Assembly: GCF_001552785.1 (NCBI RefSeq) | Contig: NZ_KQ959516.1 | Coordinates: forward strand, 89,853-153,852 | DNA: 64,000 bases | From: Atopobium deltae | GTDB taxonomy: Bacteria > Actinomycetota > Coriobacteriia > Coriobacteriales > Atopobiaceae | Direction of reading: 5' to 3' | Shown here: positions 44,601-51,565 of the stretch, piece after piece | Numbering within the stretch: the first letter of the stretch is position 1 | How the letters are laid out: every line of letters starts with the position of its first letter | Notes under the pieces: model-generated | What the model was told of the DNA's origin: nothing | Seen by the model: the letters and a program-made list of their open reading frames with translations, nothing else | The model's database searches: none | Position numbers and translations under genes: made by a program

Positions 44601-44756
44601 ATCGTGGGCGAAAGGATGGCGTTTTCGATTCCGTGGATCTCGTTTATAAGCGCTGGAGTGTGCGTTATGGTTGTGCTAGCGATCAGCGTTCTGTACGCCC
44701 TGCACAAAACAAAGGCGCGCAACATTGTTGAGGTGCTCAGGAACGAAGCAATTTAG
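41622..44756 (+). CDS. FtsX-type ABC transporter permease
   Basis: 1044 residues. One helix near the N-terminus (~20-45), a large extracellular domain (~50-320), three helices at ~325-450 (IFLAIIISVASIALIYNSFSI onward), a second long extracellular domain (~540-900), and three final helices (~910-1040). This is a fused double FtsX/MacB_PCD permease. The second half restarts with GTEGMLSTRNLSRASSRGRT. GTG 41622 overlaps the ATPase stop and has AAAGG at 6-nt spacing; ATG 41631 is an alternative. Such exporters handle antimicrobial peptides, lipids or mechanotransmission rather than nutrient uptake. The substrate is unknown. Confidence 0.92.
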   Translation: MIRMKRSILWQFTKRSLAKNRTRTVVSIIGVVLSTALICGVFTTVSSVHGALLNRLVAFEGSWHAMSSDVKHETVKKLIATQQVHTAASSTEVARVTFAAKGPNDEAFENFTIRTLPQVLKGSPQEARKLTTQPSMTQGAFPTAKNQIALPETCRNTRFTDSNVYSDEKLDVGSVIHLKVNGKIQNWVVSGFYDAMNRFYGNSLVAHDTNGYLALAAADAASYTNSNRGMVWYRLAGFSHQDGLASHVENTLGMKQVQNESLEAEGGSEGNAGTGSEAATDSSTTAKPKQFVIFHQNLMRDEGLRGRSSNWDALWNMGIFLAIIISVASIALIYNSFSISVAERKKQFGLLASLGASKAQIRRMVYLETLSIAVIGIPVGIICGIAGVAGTLWLARDGFSVIFGKTGMISLAINPVALITTVGFELLVLFMSATIPALRASRVSPIAAIRQAQDIKIGRRLSKKLMRLTKRGAASGAGNTATTAAGNTDATPRLSLSERLFGTEGMLSTRNLSRASSRGRTITASLAVSVTLIVITGVIAQIFLPYAFAKNEMIVPDILVRVNGDGRYDPEELARTLDKAAAQIPGLKTAETTRRTIATLVLQKDALTETMRNYLTRQYTTQPGKPSEQTLLQGVTVKSDGSRVKDTYSSFAATSQQWSAIYNVVVPSQESWEKLAAAYGVDRDTGMLLFNKQRVDAQLMGNDAAGTDTAGSYDTNPIKTKTIKPFTNAKVLAGAATLIGRKNGSEPYGMPLFANFDSAGELVVFDDAANAAEKGGTGKKTDKQETYIPLSSIEQQLVRLPLKSAALLEKSPTEAPYMFSSNFSPDNFMIMSPALYKRYVSYFDKPSINYMFTMQGGAAQTTQSAAKATEQLRETLKRQGFASNTFDIHDFSTARRNDLLVAQTLLLFMSLFAGIMLLISMSNVFNTLCNSMILRTSEFAILRSVGMSEKQFRLMIFYECARYALRGLAWGSLISMGAYWLFWKNVIMRFDSAIVGERMAFSIPWISFISAGVCVMVVLAISVLYALHKTKARNIVEVLRNEAI

Positions 44757-44831
44757 TGCGCTTGTAATGGTATAGTATTTTTGTAATACTTTTGCTTCCC
44801 TTACAAGCTGAAACCCTACGAAAGGCTTCAC

Positions 44832-45971
44832 ATGACATCAACGCAGCATAAACAGTATCCGCAGTATCATTTCTTGCTCGTCGCGAGCCTTATTGGTCTT
44901 GTGGGATTGGCGGTTATGCTTTTGCTTTTGCATCCCGCATCTACGCTTGCGCGCCCGCGTGCGGCGGCCGCAAGCAGTGCGACTGCAAGCAACGCAGCTG
45001 CAAGCAACGACGTTATTAGCGCTGAGGATCACGACGGCTGGCGTCAAACGCAGGCTGGCTGGAAGTTCCAAAAAAGTGACGGAAGCTTTGCACGAAGCGA
45101 GTGGATTCAAACAGCAGATGGCCGTGTGTGGCACTTCGACGATGCTGGCATCATGCAAACTGGCTGGATCAAAGTTTCGGGCTTTTGGTTTTACATGGGC
45201 CACAACGGCGCGCGCACCACGGGTTGGCAAAAGGTCAACGGGTCATGGTACTACCTCAACCCTTCTGGCATCATGCTGACAGGTTGGATTCAAGCGCACG
45301 ATTCTGACGGCGTACGTCACACATACTACCTGCAGGATAATGGTGTTTTGCTCACGGGCTGGCAAAAACTGAAGGGCGATGCTCCTTTGAGTACTGAGCC
45401 GCGCTGGTTTTTCTTTAATGGTTCTGGAGAACTGCAAACGGGTTGGCAAAAAATCAACGACTGGTGGTATCTGTTCAATGATTCATACCGCACCAGCGAT
45501 GGCATAGCGTACGTCGACGCAGATGTAGAGCCCAACGCAATGCTCACAGGTTGGCAAAAAGTGAATGGTACCTGGTACTTCCTCGGCGGTAACGGTGCAA
45601 TGTTCACGGGCTGGCAAAAGCTCGGCAACACCTGGTACTTCTTCGGTGGTAACGGCGCCATGCGAGTCGGTTGGCAAAAAATTGGCGACTGGTGGTACTA
45701 CTTTGGTGGCAATGGCGCTATGCGTACCGGCTGGGAAAAAGTTGGCGGCACCTGGTACTTGTTTAATGGTAGTGGTGGCATGCTTGCTGGTTGGCAAAAG
45801 GTGAACGGCTACTGGTATTTCCTTGGTGGTAACGGCGCTATGCGCACGGGCTGGCAACAGCTGAATGGTTACTGGTACTTCCTGTACGACAATGGTGCTA
45901 TGGCTGCCAACTGCTGGGTAGGAAAATACCACTTCAATTCCTCTGGCGTATGGGATAGAACCCGTGGATAA
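44832..45971 (+). CDS. Cell-wall-binding repeat (choline/glucan-binding type) protein
   Basis: 379 residues. A signal peptide or anchor at ~14-36 (FLLVASLIGLVGLAVMLLLL), a short Ala/Ser linker, then at least eleven ~20-residue repeats of the form [T/V/A]GW[Q/I/E]K-x-[N/G]-x-W-[Y/F]-[Y/F]-[F/L]-x-G-x-G-x-M. These are the cell-wall-binding repeats of choline-binding proteins and glucosyltransferases. There is no catalytic domain. Six units between ~45550 and 45910 are tandem 60-bp repeats at the DNA level. A tentative pointer: these proteins anchor to wall teichoic acid or polysaccharide, so this may be an adhesin or wall spacer. A terminator follows the gene. Confidence 0.9.
   Translation: MTSTQHKQYPQYHFLLVASLIGLVGLAVMLLLLHPASTLARPRAAAASSATASNAAASNDVISAEDHDGWRQTQAGWKFQKSDGSFARSEWIQTADGRVWHFDDAGIMQTGWIKVSGFWFYMGHNGARTTGWQKVNGSWYYLNPSGIMLTGWIQAHDSDGVRHTYYLQDNGVLLTGWQKLKGDAPLSTEPRWFFFNGSGELQTGWQKINDWWYLFNDSYRTSDGIAYVDADVEPNAMLTGWQKVNGTWYFLGGNGAMFTGWQKLGNTWYFFGGNGAMRVGWQKIGDWWYYFGGNGAMRTGWEKVGGTWYLFNGSGGMLAGWQKVNGYWYFLGGNGAMRTGWQQLNGYWYFLYDNGAMAANCWVGKYHFNSSGVWDRTRG
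45550..45910 (+). repeat. 60-bp coding tandem repeats in the wall-binding protein gene
   Basis: Six head-to-tail 60-bp units share GGTTGGCAAAA-, ACCTGGTACTTC- and GGCGG-AACGG-GC- blocks. This level of identity allows copy-number change by recombination. Confidence 0.8.
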
Positions 45972-46007
45972 GCGCATTGCGTAAGGGTATCATAAGATTA
46001 GTAAAAC

Positions 46008-46040
46008 AAGAAGCGTCTCGATTAGTGGGGCGCTTCTTTT
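46008..46040 (+). terminator. Rho-independent terminator after the wall-binding protein gene
   Basis: 12-bp stem AAGAAGCGTCTC / GGGGCGCTTCTT with two G-T pairs and a 7-nt loop, running into TTTT (46037-46040). It lies 37 bp past the stop codon. Confidence 0.85.
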
Positions 46041-46381
46041 ATGCCAGTAGAGCGTACCACGCAAAAAATTTTTATCGCTTGAATGTTCCTGTCTACAAAC
46101 ATTTACATTGGGTACACCATCAAACAAGGAGAGGGAAACTCTTTGTGCGTTGTAAAAAAGCACAGCTGACGTAAGGCTCATCCGACGCAAACACATGCAT
46201 TGACCTGTACTTCTTAGGCATTCACCTGCTCTTATCTGCATCTGAGTGCGCTATAGCGCAGTGCATCTGCTTGCATCCCACACGCGCGAGCCTCAAGGCT
46301 TGTTTTGCTTAGAACTCTCATCAGTCACCCTTTCATGTACCCATGGTTATGCATACAAACGTATGCGCGTAAGGAGGAGCA
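46041..46381. other. Intergenic region upstream of ahpC
   Basis: About 340 bp with no gene I can support. It contains the perfect palindrome GCGCTATAGCGC near 46250, flanked by two GCATCTG copies, and AGCCTCAAGGCT further on. The ahpC promoter should be here, but no convincing -35/-10 pair was found. An open frame over the first ~130 bp has no ribosome binding site and poor composition. Confidence 0.5.
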
Positions 46382-46945
46382 ATGTCTCTTATCGGTAAAG
46401 AAATTGGCGATTTTTCGGTACAGGCGTACGTGGATAATGACTTCAAGACGATTACCAAAAATGACGTTTTGGGCAAGTGGGCGCTGTTCTTCTTCTACCC
46501 CGCTGACTTTACCTTCGTTTGCCCAACCGAGCTTGAGGAGCTTGCCGAGAATTACGACGCCTTCAAGGCCGAGAACTGCGAAGTTTACTCTGTTTCTTGT
46601 GATACGCACTTTGTACACAAGGCATGGCACGAGTCTTCTGAGCGCATTAGCAAGGTTACTTACCCTATGCTCGCAGACCCTGCACAGGTTCTTGCTCGCG
46701 ACTTTGAGGTTCTTATCGAGAAGGACGGTCAGGCCGAGCGCGGTGCCTTTATTGTTGACCCCAAGGGTCGCATCCAAGTATACGAGGTAACCGCTGGTGG
46801 CATTGGTCGTAACGCAAAGGAATTGCTGCGTCTTGTCCAGGCTTCCAAGTTTGTTGCCGAGCACGGCGACCAGGTTTGCCCAGCTCAGTGGACCCCAGGT
46901 GGCGAAACCCTTAAGCCGAGCCTTGACTTGGTAGGTCAGCTGTAA
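46382..46945 (+). CDS. ahpC: Peroxiredoxin AhpC
   Basis: 187 residues, typical 2-Cys Prx. Peroxidatic Cys47 in FTFVCPTELEEL, resolving Cys ~167 in GDQVCPAQW, and the intervening FIVDPKGRIQVYE. It reduces H2O2 and organic peroxides and is recycled by an AhpF-type reductase, which is encoded next (44-nt gap). AAGGAGGAG directly ahead of ATG 46382 indicates strong translation. Confidence 0.97.
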   Translation: MSLIGKEIGDFSVQAYVDNDFKTITKNDVLGKWALFFFYPADFTFVCPTELEELAENYDAFKAENCEVYSVSCDTHFVHKAWHESSERISKVTYPMLADPAQVLARDFEVLIEKDGQAERGAFIVDPKGRIQVYEVTAGGIGRNAKELLRLVQASKFVAEHGDQVCPAQWTPGGETLKPSLDLVGQL

Positions 46946-46989
46946 ACCAGTCCATCACTTCGTTTGTGTTCGCCCCTAAGGAGAGCTTT

Positions 46990-48792
46990 ATGACATCATC
47001 TGTTTCACCAAACACGGCAGCAAACAACACTAGCACAGCTGCAGCCACCGACAACACCACCGCCGCAGATAACCTGTACGACGCAGTCATCGTAGGTGGA
47101 GGCCCTGCTGGCTTAACCGCAGCCATTTATTTGGCGCGTGCGCGCTATCGCGTATTGGTTGTCGAGAAGAATGAGTTTGGTGGACAGATCAACCTCACCA
47201 ATGAGGTTGTCAATTACCCCGGTGTCGAGCGCACAAGTGGTCGTGCTCTTACAACCACCATGCGCAAACAAGCTGAAGCCTTTGGGGCGGAACTACTCCT
47301 TGCCGAAGCAACTGGTTTTGAGCTGAATGGCGACATTAAAACCGTCCACACCACCCAAGGCGATCTACGCTGCTTCGGAGTGCTTTTGACCTGCGGTTGT
47401 GCGCCTCGCACCCTTGGTTTTCCTGGAGAAGAAACCTTCAGGGGCCGCGGTGTTGCCTATTGCGCTACCTGCGATGGCGAGTTCTTTACGGGAAAAGACA
47501 TCTTTGTCGTAGGCGGAGGCTTTGCCGCTGCCGAGGAGAGCGTCTTTTTGGCAAAATACGGCACCCACGTCCACATCCTCATGAGAACTGATGACTTCAC
47601 CTGCGCTGCGTCTGCCGCCGACGGTGCGCGCGCAAACAAAAAGATTACTATCCACCCCAATACCGAGGTGGTCGAAGTCACGGGAGACAGCGTCCCTCGC
47701 AGCCTTAAGATGCGCAACAACAAAACGGGCGAGGAAATCGTCTACAATGCACCCAATGGCGACACCTTTGGCCTGTTCATTCTTGCAGGTTACGCTCCCG
47801 CAACGGGGCTTCTGTGCGGTCTTATCGAGCTCGATCATGCTGGTAACATCAACACCGACAAGCACAACCAAACCTCCGTCGAGGGCGTGTATGCTGCGGG
47901 CGATGTAACCATCAAAAACCTGCGTCAGGTGACCACCGCCGTGGGCGAAGCTGCGCGTACCGCCACCGAGATGGAGCGCCATCTGGCCTCTATGCAGCAT
48001 AAACTTGGTATTATCCCCCAGCACCCTGTCTCGCGCATCACTGCCAGCCGAGAAGACCGCGAGCTCGCAAACACGGACGCAAATGCCACCTCAACCACTG
48101 CCCCTGCTGGCAGCGCCATCACCGCCGACTCCGCCAGCAACGCTACCGCGACGGCCACTTCCCTCTTCGACAGTAACACGATTTCACAGCTCAAGAGCGT
48201 CTTTGATCGCATGCAACGCTCGCTGGTGTTTAAGCTCACTCTTGACGACAGACCCATCTCCCAAGAGCTAGAAGCTTACTGCAAGCAAATCGTAAGCCTT
48301 ACCGATAAGATCACAATCGGTAGCACCACCAAAGTCAGCACAAGTAACGCAAGCGGCGACACCGACTCCGACGTCTACGCGCCCAGTGTGCACATCTTCA
48401 CTGCCGACGGAAACGATACAGGTCTGGCATTCCACGGCGTCCCAGGCGGGCATGAGTTTACCCCCTTTGTCCTGGGACTTTACAATGCAGCAGGCCCTGG
48501 ACAGGCGCTCGATGATGCAACACGCACAGCGATTCAAGCAATCAAAAAGCCTACAAAAATTCAGGTCCTCACATCGCTGACCTGCACCATGTGCCCCGAC
48601 ACCGTCGTGGCCGCGCAGCGCATCGCTTCCCTCAATAATGCAATAAGCGCAGAGGTCTACGACGTATCGCACTTCGGGCAGCTCAAGGATCGCTACAACG
48701 TCATGAGCGTCCCTTGCATCATTATTAATGATGGCGAGAAGATCGAATTTGGCCGTAAAAGCGTCGAGCAAATGCTGGCAATCATCCGCTAA
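46990..48792 (+). CDS. AhpF-like alkyl hydroperoxide reductase with permuted domain order
   Basis: 600 residues. A Thr/Asn/Ala-rich lead (~1-30) is followed by a thioredoxin-reductase core (~32-345): FAD GGGPAGLTAA, redox CATC (C158/C161), NADPH GGGFAAAEES, and second FAD motif YAAGDV. After a Thr/Ser/Ala linker, residues ~410-600 form a tandem thioredoxin fold like the AhpF N-terminal domain, with CTMC (C531/C534) and the VPCIIINDGE turn. In E. coli AhpF that domain precedes the reductase; here it follows. It should pass electrons from NAD(P)H to AhpC upstream. ATG 46990 has AAGGAG with 6-nt spacing. Confidence 0.88.
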   Translation: MTSSVSPNTAANNTSTAAATDNTTAADNLYDAVIVGGGPAGLTAAIYLARARYRVLVVEKNEFGGQINLTNEVVNYPGVERTSGRALTTTMRKQAEAFGAELLLAEATGFELNGDIKTVHTTQGDLRCFGVLLTCGCAPRTLGFPGEETFRGRGVAYCATCDGEFFTGKDIFVVGGGFAAAEESVFLAKYGTHVHILMRTDDFTCAASAADGARANKKITIHPNTEVVEVTGDSVPRSLKMRNNKTGEEIVYNAPNGDTFGLFILAGYAPATGLLCGLIELDHAGNINTDKHNQTSVEGVYAAGDVTIKNLRQVTTAVGEAARTATEMERHLASMQHKLGIIPQHPVSRITASREDRELANTDANATSTTAPAGSAITADSASNATATATSLFDSNTISQLKSVFDRMQRSLVFKLTLDDRPISQELEAYCKQIVSLTDKITIGSTTKVSTSNASGDTDSDVYAPSVHIFTADGNDTGLAFHGVPGGHEFTPFVLGLYNAAGPGQALDDATRTAIQAIKKPTKIQVLTSLTCTMCPDTVVAAQRIASLNNAISAEVYDVSHFGQLKDRYNVMSVPCIIINDGEKIEFGRKSVEQMLAIIR

Positions 48793-48871
48793 GCGTTCAG
48801 TATTAAGCCTGCTGCAAAATCTATAAGGGTCATTACTTTGCAGCGCAAGTATAAGTGACTTTACCTTGCAT

Positions 48872-48925
48872 CCACTAGAAGCGAACCGTTTACTTGAATG
48901 GCTCGCCTCTAGTGGAAATATTTTC
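48872..48925 (+). terminator. Terminator after the ahpC-ahpF-like pair
   Basis: CCACTAGA-A-GCGA (48872-48884) pairs with TCGC-C-TCTAGTGG (48903-48915) with one internal mismatch and an 18-nt loop, followed by AAATATTTTCT. A usable terminator for the plus-strand pair; it may also stop the minus-strand remnants to its right. Confidence 0.65.
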
Positions 48926-49071
48926 TAATAAGCAAGAGAATCATATGTCTGTTGCGCTTTTGGTCCCAAAAACTTTCTTATGGAGTCCTGTTCTTGGGCC
49001 TTCAAACCTTCAAGAAGCCCAATGAATGGAAGAAACACATATTCGTATGTCAAAAAGCACCCAGTGCTCAT
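48925..49071 (-). pseudogene. 48-codon fragment, second half of a broken small gene
   Basis: An ATG-initiated minus-strand frame of 48 codons with gene-like composition (LTYEYVFLPFIGLLEGLK then SIRKFLGPKAQQTYDSLAY). Its ATG overlaps the TGA of the 49068-49205 frame (ATGA). The two pieces read better as one protein interrupted by a frameshift than as two genes. The DNA is clearly more AT-rich than its surroundings. I do not recognise a confirmed family; the FPEIxxEFExY...FLxFI pattern is reminiscent of small immunity-type proteins, a weak suggestion. Confidence 0.5.
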
Positions 49072-49205
49072 TCATTTTGAGAAATATAGTCCTCAAATTC
49101 CTTAGTAATCTCAGGAAATTCTCGAAGCAAAAGTTCGTTTAAATACTTTTCTTGCATCAGTTGCTCATCTTTAAGCCGCTCGTTGTTATTCAGCCTAGAG
49201 GACAC
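49068..49205 (-). pseudogene. 45-codon fragment, first half of a broken small gene
   Basis: A minus-strand frame of 45 codons starting at a GTG inside the end of the ROK kinase gene (different frame), without a ribosome binding site. It is rich in Glu/Leu/Asn (LKDEQLMQEKYLNELLLREF, then PEITKEFEDYISQNE). The stop overlaps the start of the 48925-49071 fragment. It probably represents the front of a gene truncated at its 5' end and split by a frameshift. Both fragments lie in a 400-bp gap otherwise holding only the terminator. Confidence 0.5.
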
Positions 49206-50064
49206 GGCGCCCAAGCTCGATGGAGCCCAAAATACCTTGATCTCCTCCGCATGAAGCAGGAACGATGTAGGAATCTATGGCCGCAAGCTCAGACGTTGTA
49301 ATATAACCCGCTAACAAATCGAGGGTCTTCTCGCGAATTTGTGGGAACAGCTGCGTTTGATGCATCACTCCGCCGCCCAAAATAATACGCTGCGGAGAAT
49401 AGCACAGCACATAGGTCGAGATAGCCTGCGCAAGATAGCTACTTTCGAGCTCCCAGACCTTATCGTCATGCGCAAGCTCACGTGCAGTTTTGCCCCAGCG
49501 CTTCTCGATAGCGGGGCCAGAAGCAACGCCTTCCAAGCAGTTTTGATGATAAGGGCACACGCTTGTCGCAGCGTCGCCTTTCGCACGGGTGACCAAAATG
49601 TGACCCGCCTCGGCGTGCAGCATGCCGTGGAGGAGCCTGCCGTCAATCATGACGCCAGCGCCAATACCGGTGCCGACGGTGATATATACCACGCAATCAA
49701 GCTGCTTGGCGGCACCAAAGACCACTTCGCCCAAACAGGCTGCGTTCACATCGGTATCGTAGCCGATGGGCACCTGTAGCCCCTCGTAAAGTGCTCCTCG
49801 AAAATCGAAGTAACGCCATGCGGTTTTGGGCGTCTCGAGAATCTGGCCAAAACGCTTGCTGGCAGGATTGACGCCTGTCGGTCCAAAGGCTGCCACGCCC
49901 AATGCGTCAATGTGGTGCTCTTTAAACCACGAGATCATCTGCGGTATGCACTGATCGGGATCGGTCGTTGGAATTTCTCGACGATCAAATATGGCTCCCG
50001 TTTCGTCTCCGGTAGCCATGACCATTTTTGTTCCACCTGCTTCGATGGCGCCTATCATACTCAC
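49195..50064 (-). CDS. ROK family sugar kinase (fructokinase-like)
   Basis: 289 residues. ATP site IGAIEAGGTKMVMA, sugar site IGYDTDVNAACLGE, GTGIGAGVMIDGRLLHG, and the zinc site HILVTR...CPYHQNCLEG with His/Cys ligands as in bacterial fructokinases of the ScrK/YdhR type. It phosphorylates a hexose, most likely fructose, with ATP. The start is GTG 50064, because AAGGAG lies 6 nt ahead; ATG 50058 would be 12 nt away. No transporter or glycosidase gene adjoins it, so its pathway is open. Confidence 0.9.
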   Translation of the reverse strand: MSMIGAIEAGGTKMVMATGDETGAIFDRREIPTTDPDQCIPQMISWFKEHHIDALGVAAFGPTGVNPASKRFGQILETPKTAWRYFDFRGALYEGLQVPIGYDTDVNAACLGEVVFGAAKQLDCVVYITVGTGIGAGVMIDGRLLHGMLHAEAGHILVTRAKGDAATSVCPYHQNCLEGVASGPAIEKRWGKTARELAHDDKVWELESSYLAQAISTYVLCYSPQRIILGGGVMHQTQLFPQIREKTLDLLAGYITTSELAAIDSYIVPASCGGDQGILGSIELGRRVL

Positions 50065-50238
50065 GAATGTCTCCTTACGGTTTTTAAAAGCAAACACGCC
50101 ACACGCATTATTATACGTATGGCGTGCTATCAATGCTTGCGTCACTGAACGTTTTTGTCATGCGTGAGGCGGTTCGCGCATAGATACATCGCGGGAAGGT
50201 AAGCTTCACTGCCCAGGCCCGTCGCACGCAAGGTAAGC

Positions 50239-51372
50239 TCACTGCTTGGGCCAGCTAACTAGGCACTCATCCAAGCGCTTGGTAATCTCGTCCTTATCGA
50301 TATGATGCCCAATGAAGCAAAGTTGCGTTATGCGATCGCCAAATTCCGGATCCCAGATTTTAGCAAGCTCGGGGCGCTCCTCAAAGATTTGCTCCTTGTG
50401 ATCCACAGCAAAAGCATGGAAAAACATGCCATTCTCGTACATGGTCACCTGCTTGCCTGCCTGCTCAAACACGTATGACATGTCGGGATCTTGCATCGTC
50501 CAAATCTTGCCTTTTACACGGATGATGTCGGAGCTCCAGCTATTCACAAACGCATTAAAAGCATTGCCATCAAAAGGTTGGCGGCGCGTATACACAAAGG
50601 TCTTAATTCCATACTCGAGCACTTCGGGATCCTCGTGCTCCTCGGGATGATCCATAGCGTCCATCCAAGCGGACGAGCGATAGGCCTTATCAAGATCAAA
50701 ACGATTGGTATCGACAAGTTCGGTCATAGGAATTTTTCCATTGACCGCTTCGAGAATAACGGCATCCTTTTGCAAGCTACGAACCAGTGCCTTGAGCTCT
50801 TTAATTTGTGCTTCGCTTACTAAGTCGGTTTTATTAAGCACCAGCGTCGTGCAGAACTCAATTTGCTGCACCAAGAGATTCTCGATATCGTCGTCGTTCA
50901 GATTATCTTTAAAGAGCGCTTTACCACCCTTGAACTCGTCATACATGCGAGCGCAATCGACCACAGCGACAATATTGTCGAGCACAACATGCGCGTGCCC
51001 TGGGGCATGACTGGATTGATTGGAAAATGCCTGGATGTTATAGGTGATAGGTATGGGTTCGCAAATACCAGAGGCTTCAATAATGATGTAATCGTACTGG
51101 AAGGTATCGGCAATGTCGCCTAATTGCACGGTAAGATTATCGGACAAACTGCAGCACAGACAACCATTGGTTAAAGGAATGACGTCATCGGAACTCGTTA
51201 CGCCATTATCGCTAATGAGGCTTGCGTCAATATTGACCTCACCAATGTCGTTGACGATAACGGCAGCACGAATACCTTCTGTATTCGAAAGAATATGATT
51301 GACAATCGTTGTCTTTCCCGAACCCAGGTAGCCCGTAAGCAAAACCACCTTTACGAGTTTTTGCTCCTCCAT
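50239..51372 (-). CDS. CobW/G3E-family GTPase, metallochaperone-like
   Basis: 377 residues. Walker A TGYLGSGKTTIVNH, VIVNDIGEVNIDASLI, the metal-binding GCLCCS (CxCC), IIEASGICEP and NKTD of the G3E family. The CobW C-terminal domain follows (~240-370) with RPELAKIWDPEFGDR and FIGHHIDKDEI. Such proteins (ZigA/YeiR/Nha3 group) insert zinc or another metal into client enzymes. A possible client is the metal-dependent amidohydrolase encoded upstream. ATG 51372 has GGAG 5 nt away. Confidence 0.88.
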   Translation of the reverse strand: MEEQKLVKVVLLTGYLGSGKTTIVNHILSNTEGIRAAVIVNDIGEVNIDASLISDNGVTSSDDVIPLTNGCLCCSLSDNLTVQLGDIADTFQYDYIIIEASGICEPIPITYNIQAFSNQSSHAPGHAHVVLDNIVAVVDCARMYDEFKGGKALFKDNLNDDDIENLLVQQIEFCTTLVLNKTDLVSEAQIKELKALVRSLQKDAVILEAVNGKIPMTELVDTNRFDLDKAYRSSAWMDAMDHPEEHEDPEVLEYGIKTFVYTRRQPFDGNAFNAFVNSWSSDIIRVKGKIWTMQDPDMSYVFEQAGKQVTMYENGMFFHAFAVDHKEQIFEERPELAKIWDPEFGDRITQLCFIGHHIDKDEITKRLDECLVSWPKQ

Positions 51373-51482
51373 CGCATCTCCTATCTCTTGTAGAACACAA
51401 GTCACACATTGGTATAGCATCTGTGCTCTACTATATACCCCACATCAATAACAGCTTATCGGCTCAGAGCCACGCTGTGGTC

Positions 51483-51518
51483 AAAAAAGACCCCGACACT
51501 GCAAGAAGTGCCGGGGTC
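51483..51518 (-). terminator. Rho-independent terminator after the amidohydrolase gene
   Basis: Minus strand stem GACCCCGGCACT / AGTGTCGGGGTC (51518-51489, one mismatch, 6-nt loop) running into TTTTTT (51488-51483). It lies about 47 bp past the stop of the 51566-52813 gene. Confidence 0.93.
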
Positions 51519-51565
51519 TAAGCTAAGCTAGAGGTAAATGCACCTCTTATAGATCAACGCTGATC

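Noticed and set aside
45550-45910. CRISPR-like periodic repeats
   Set aside because: The 60-bp units are contiguous coding repeats with no spacers, encoding wall-binding motifs.
45977-46174. Plus-strand 65-codon frame after the wall-binding protein gene
   Set aside because: It contains the terminator hairpin, lacks a ribosome binding site and has an atypical Arg/His/Lys-rich product.
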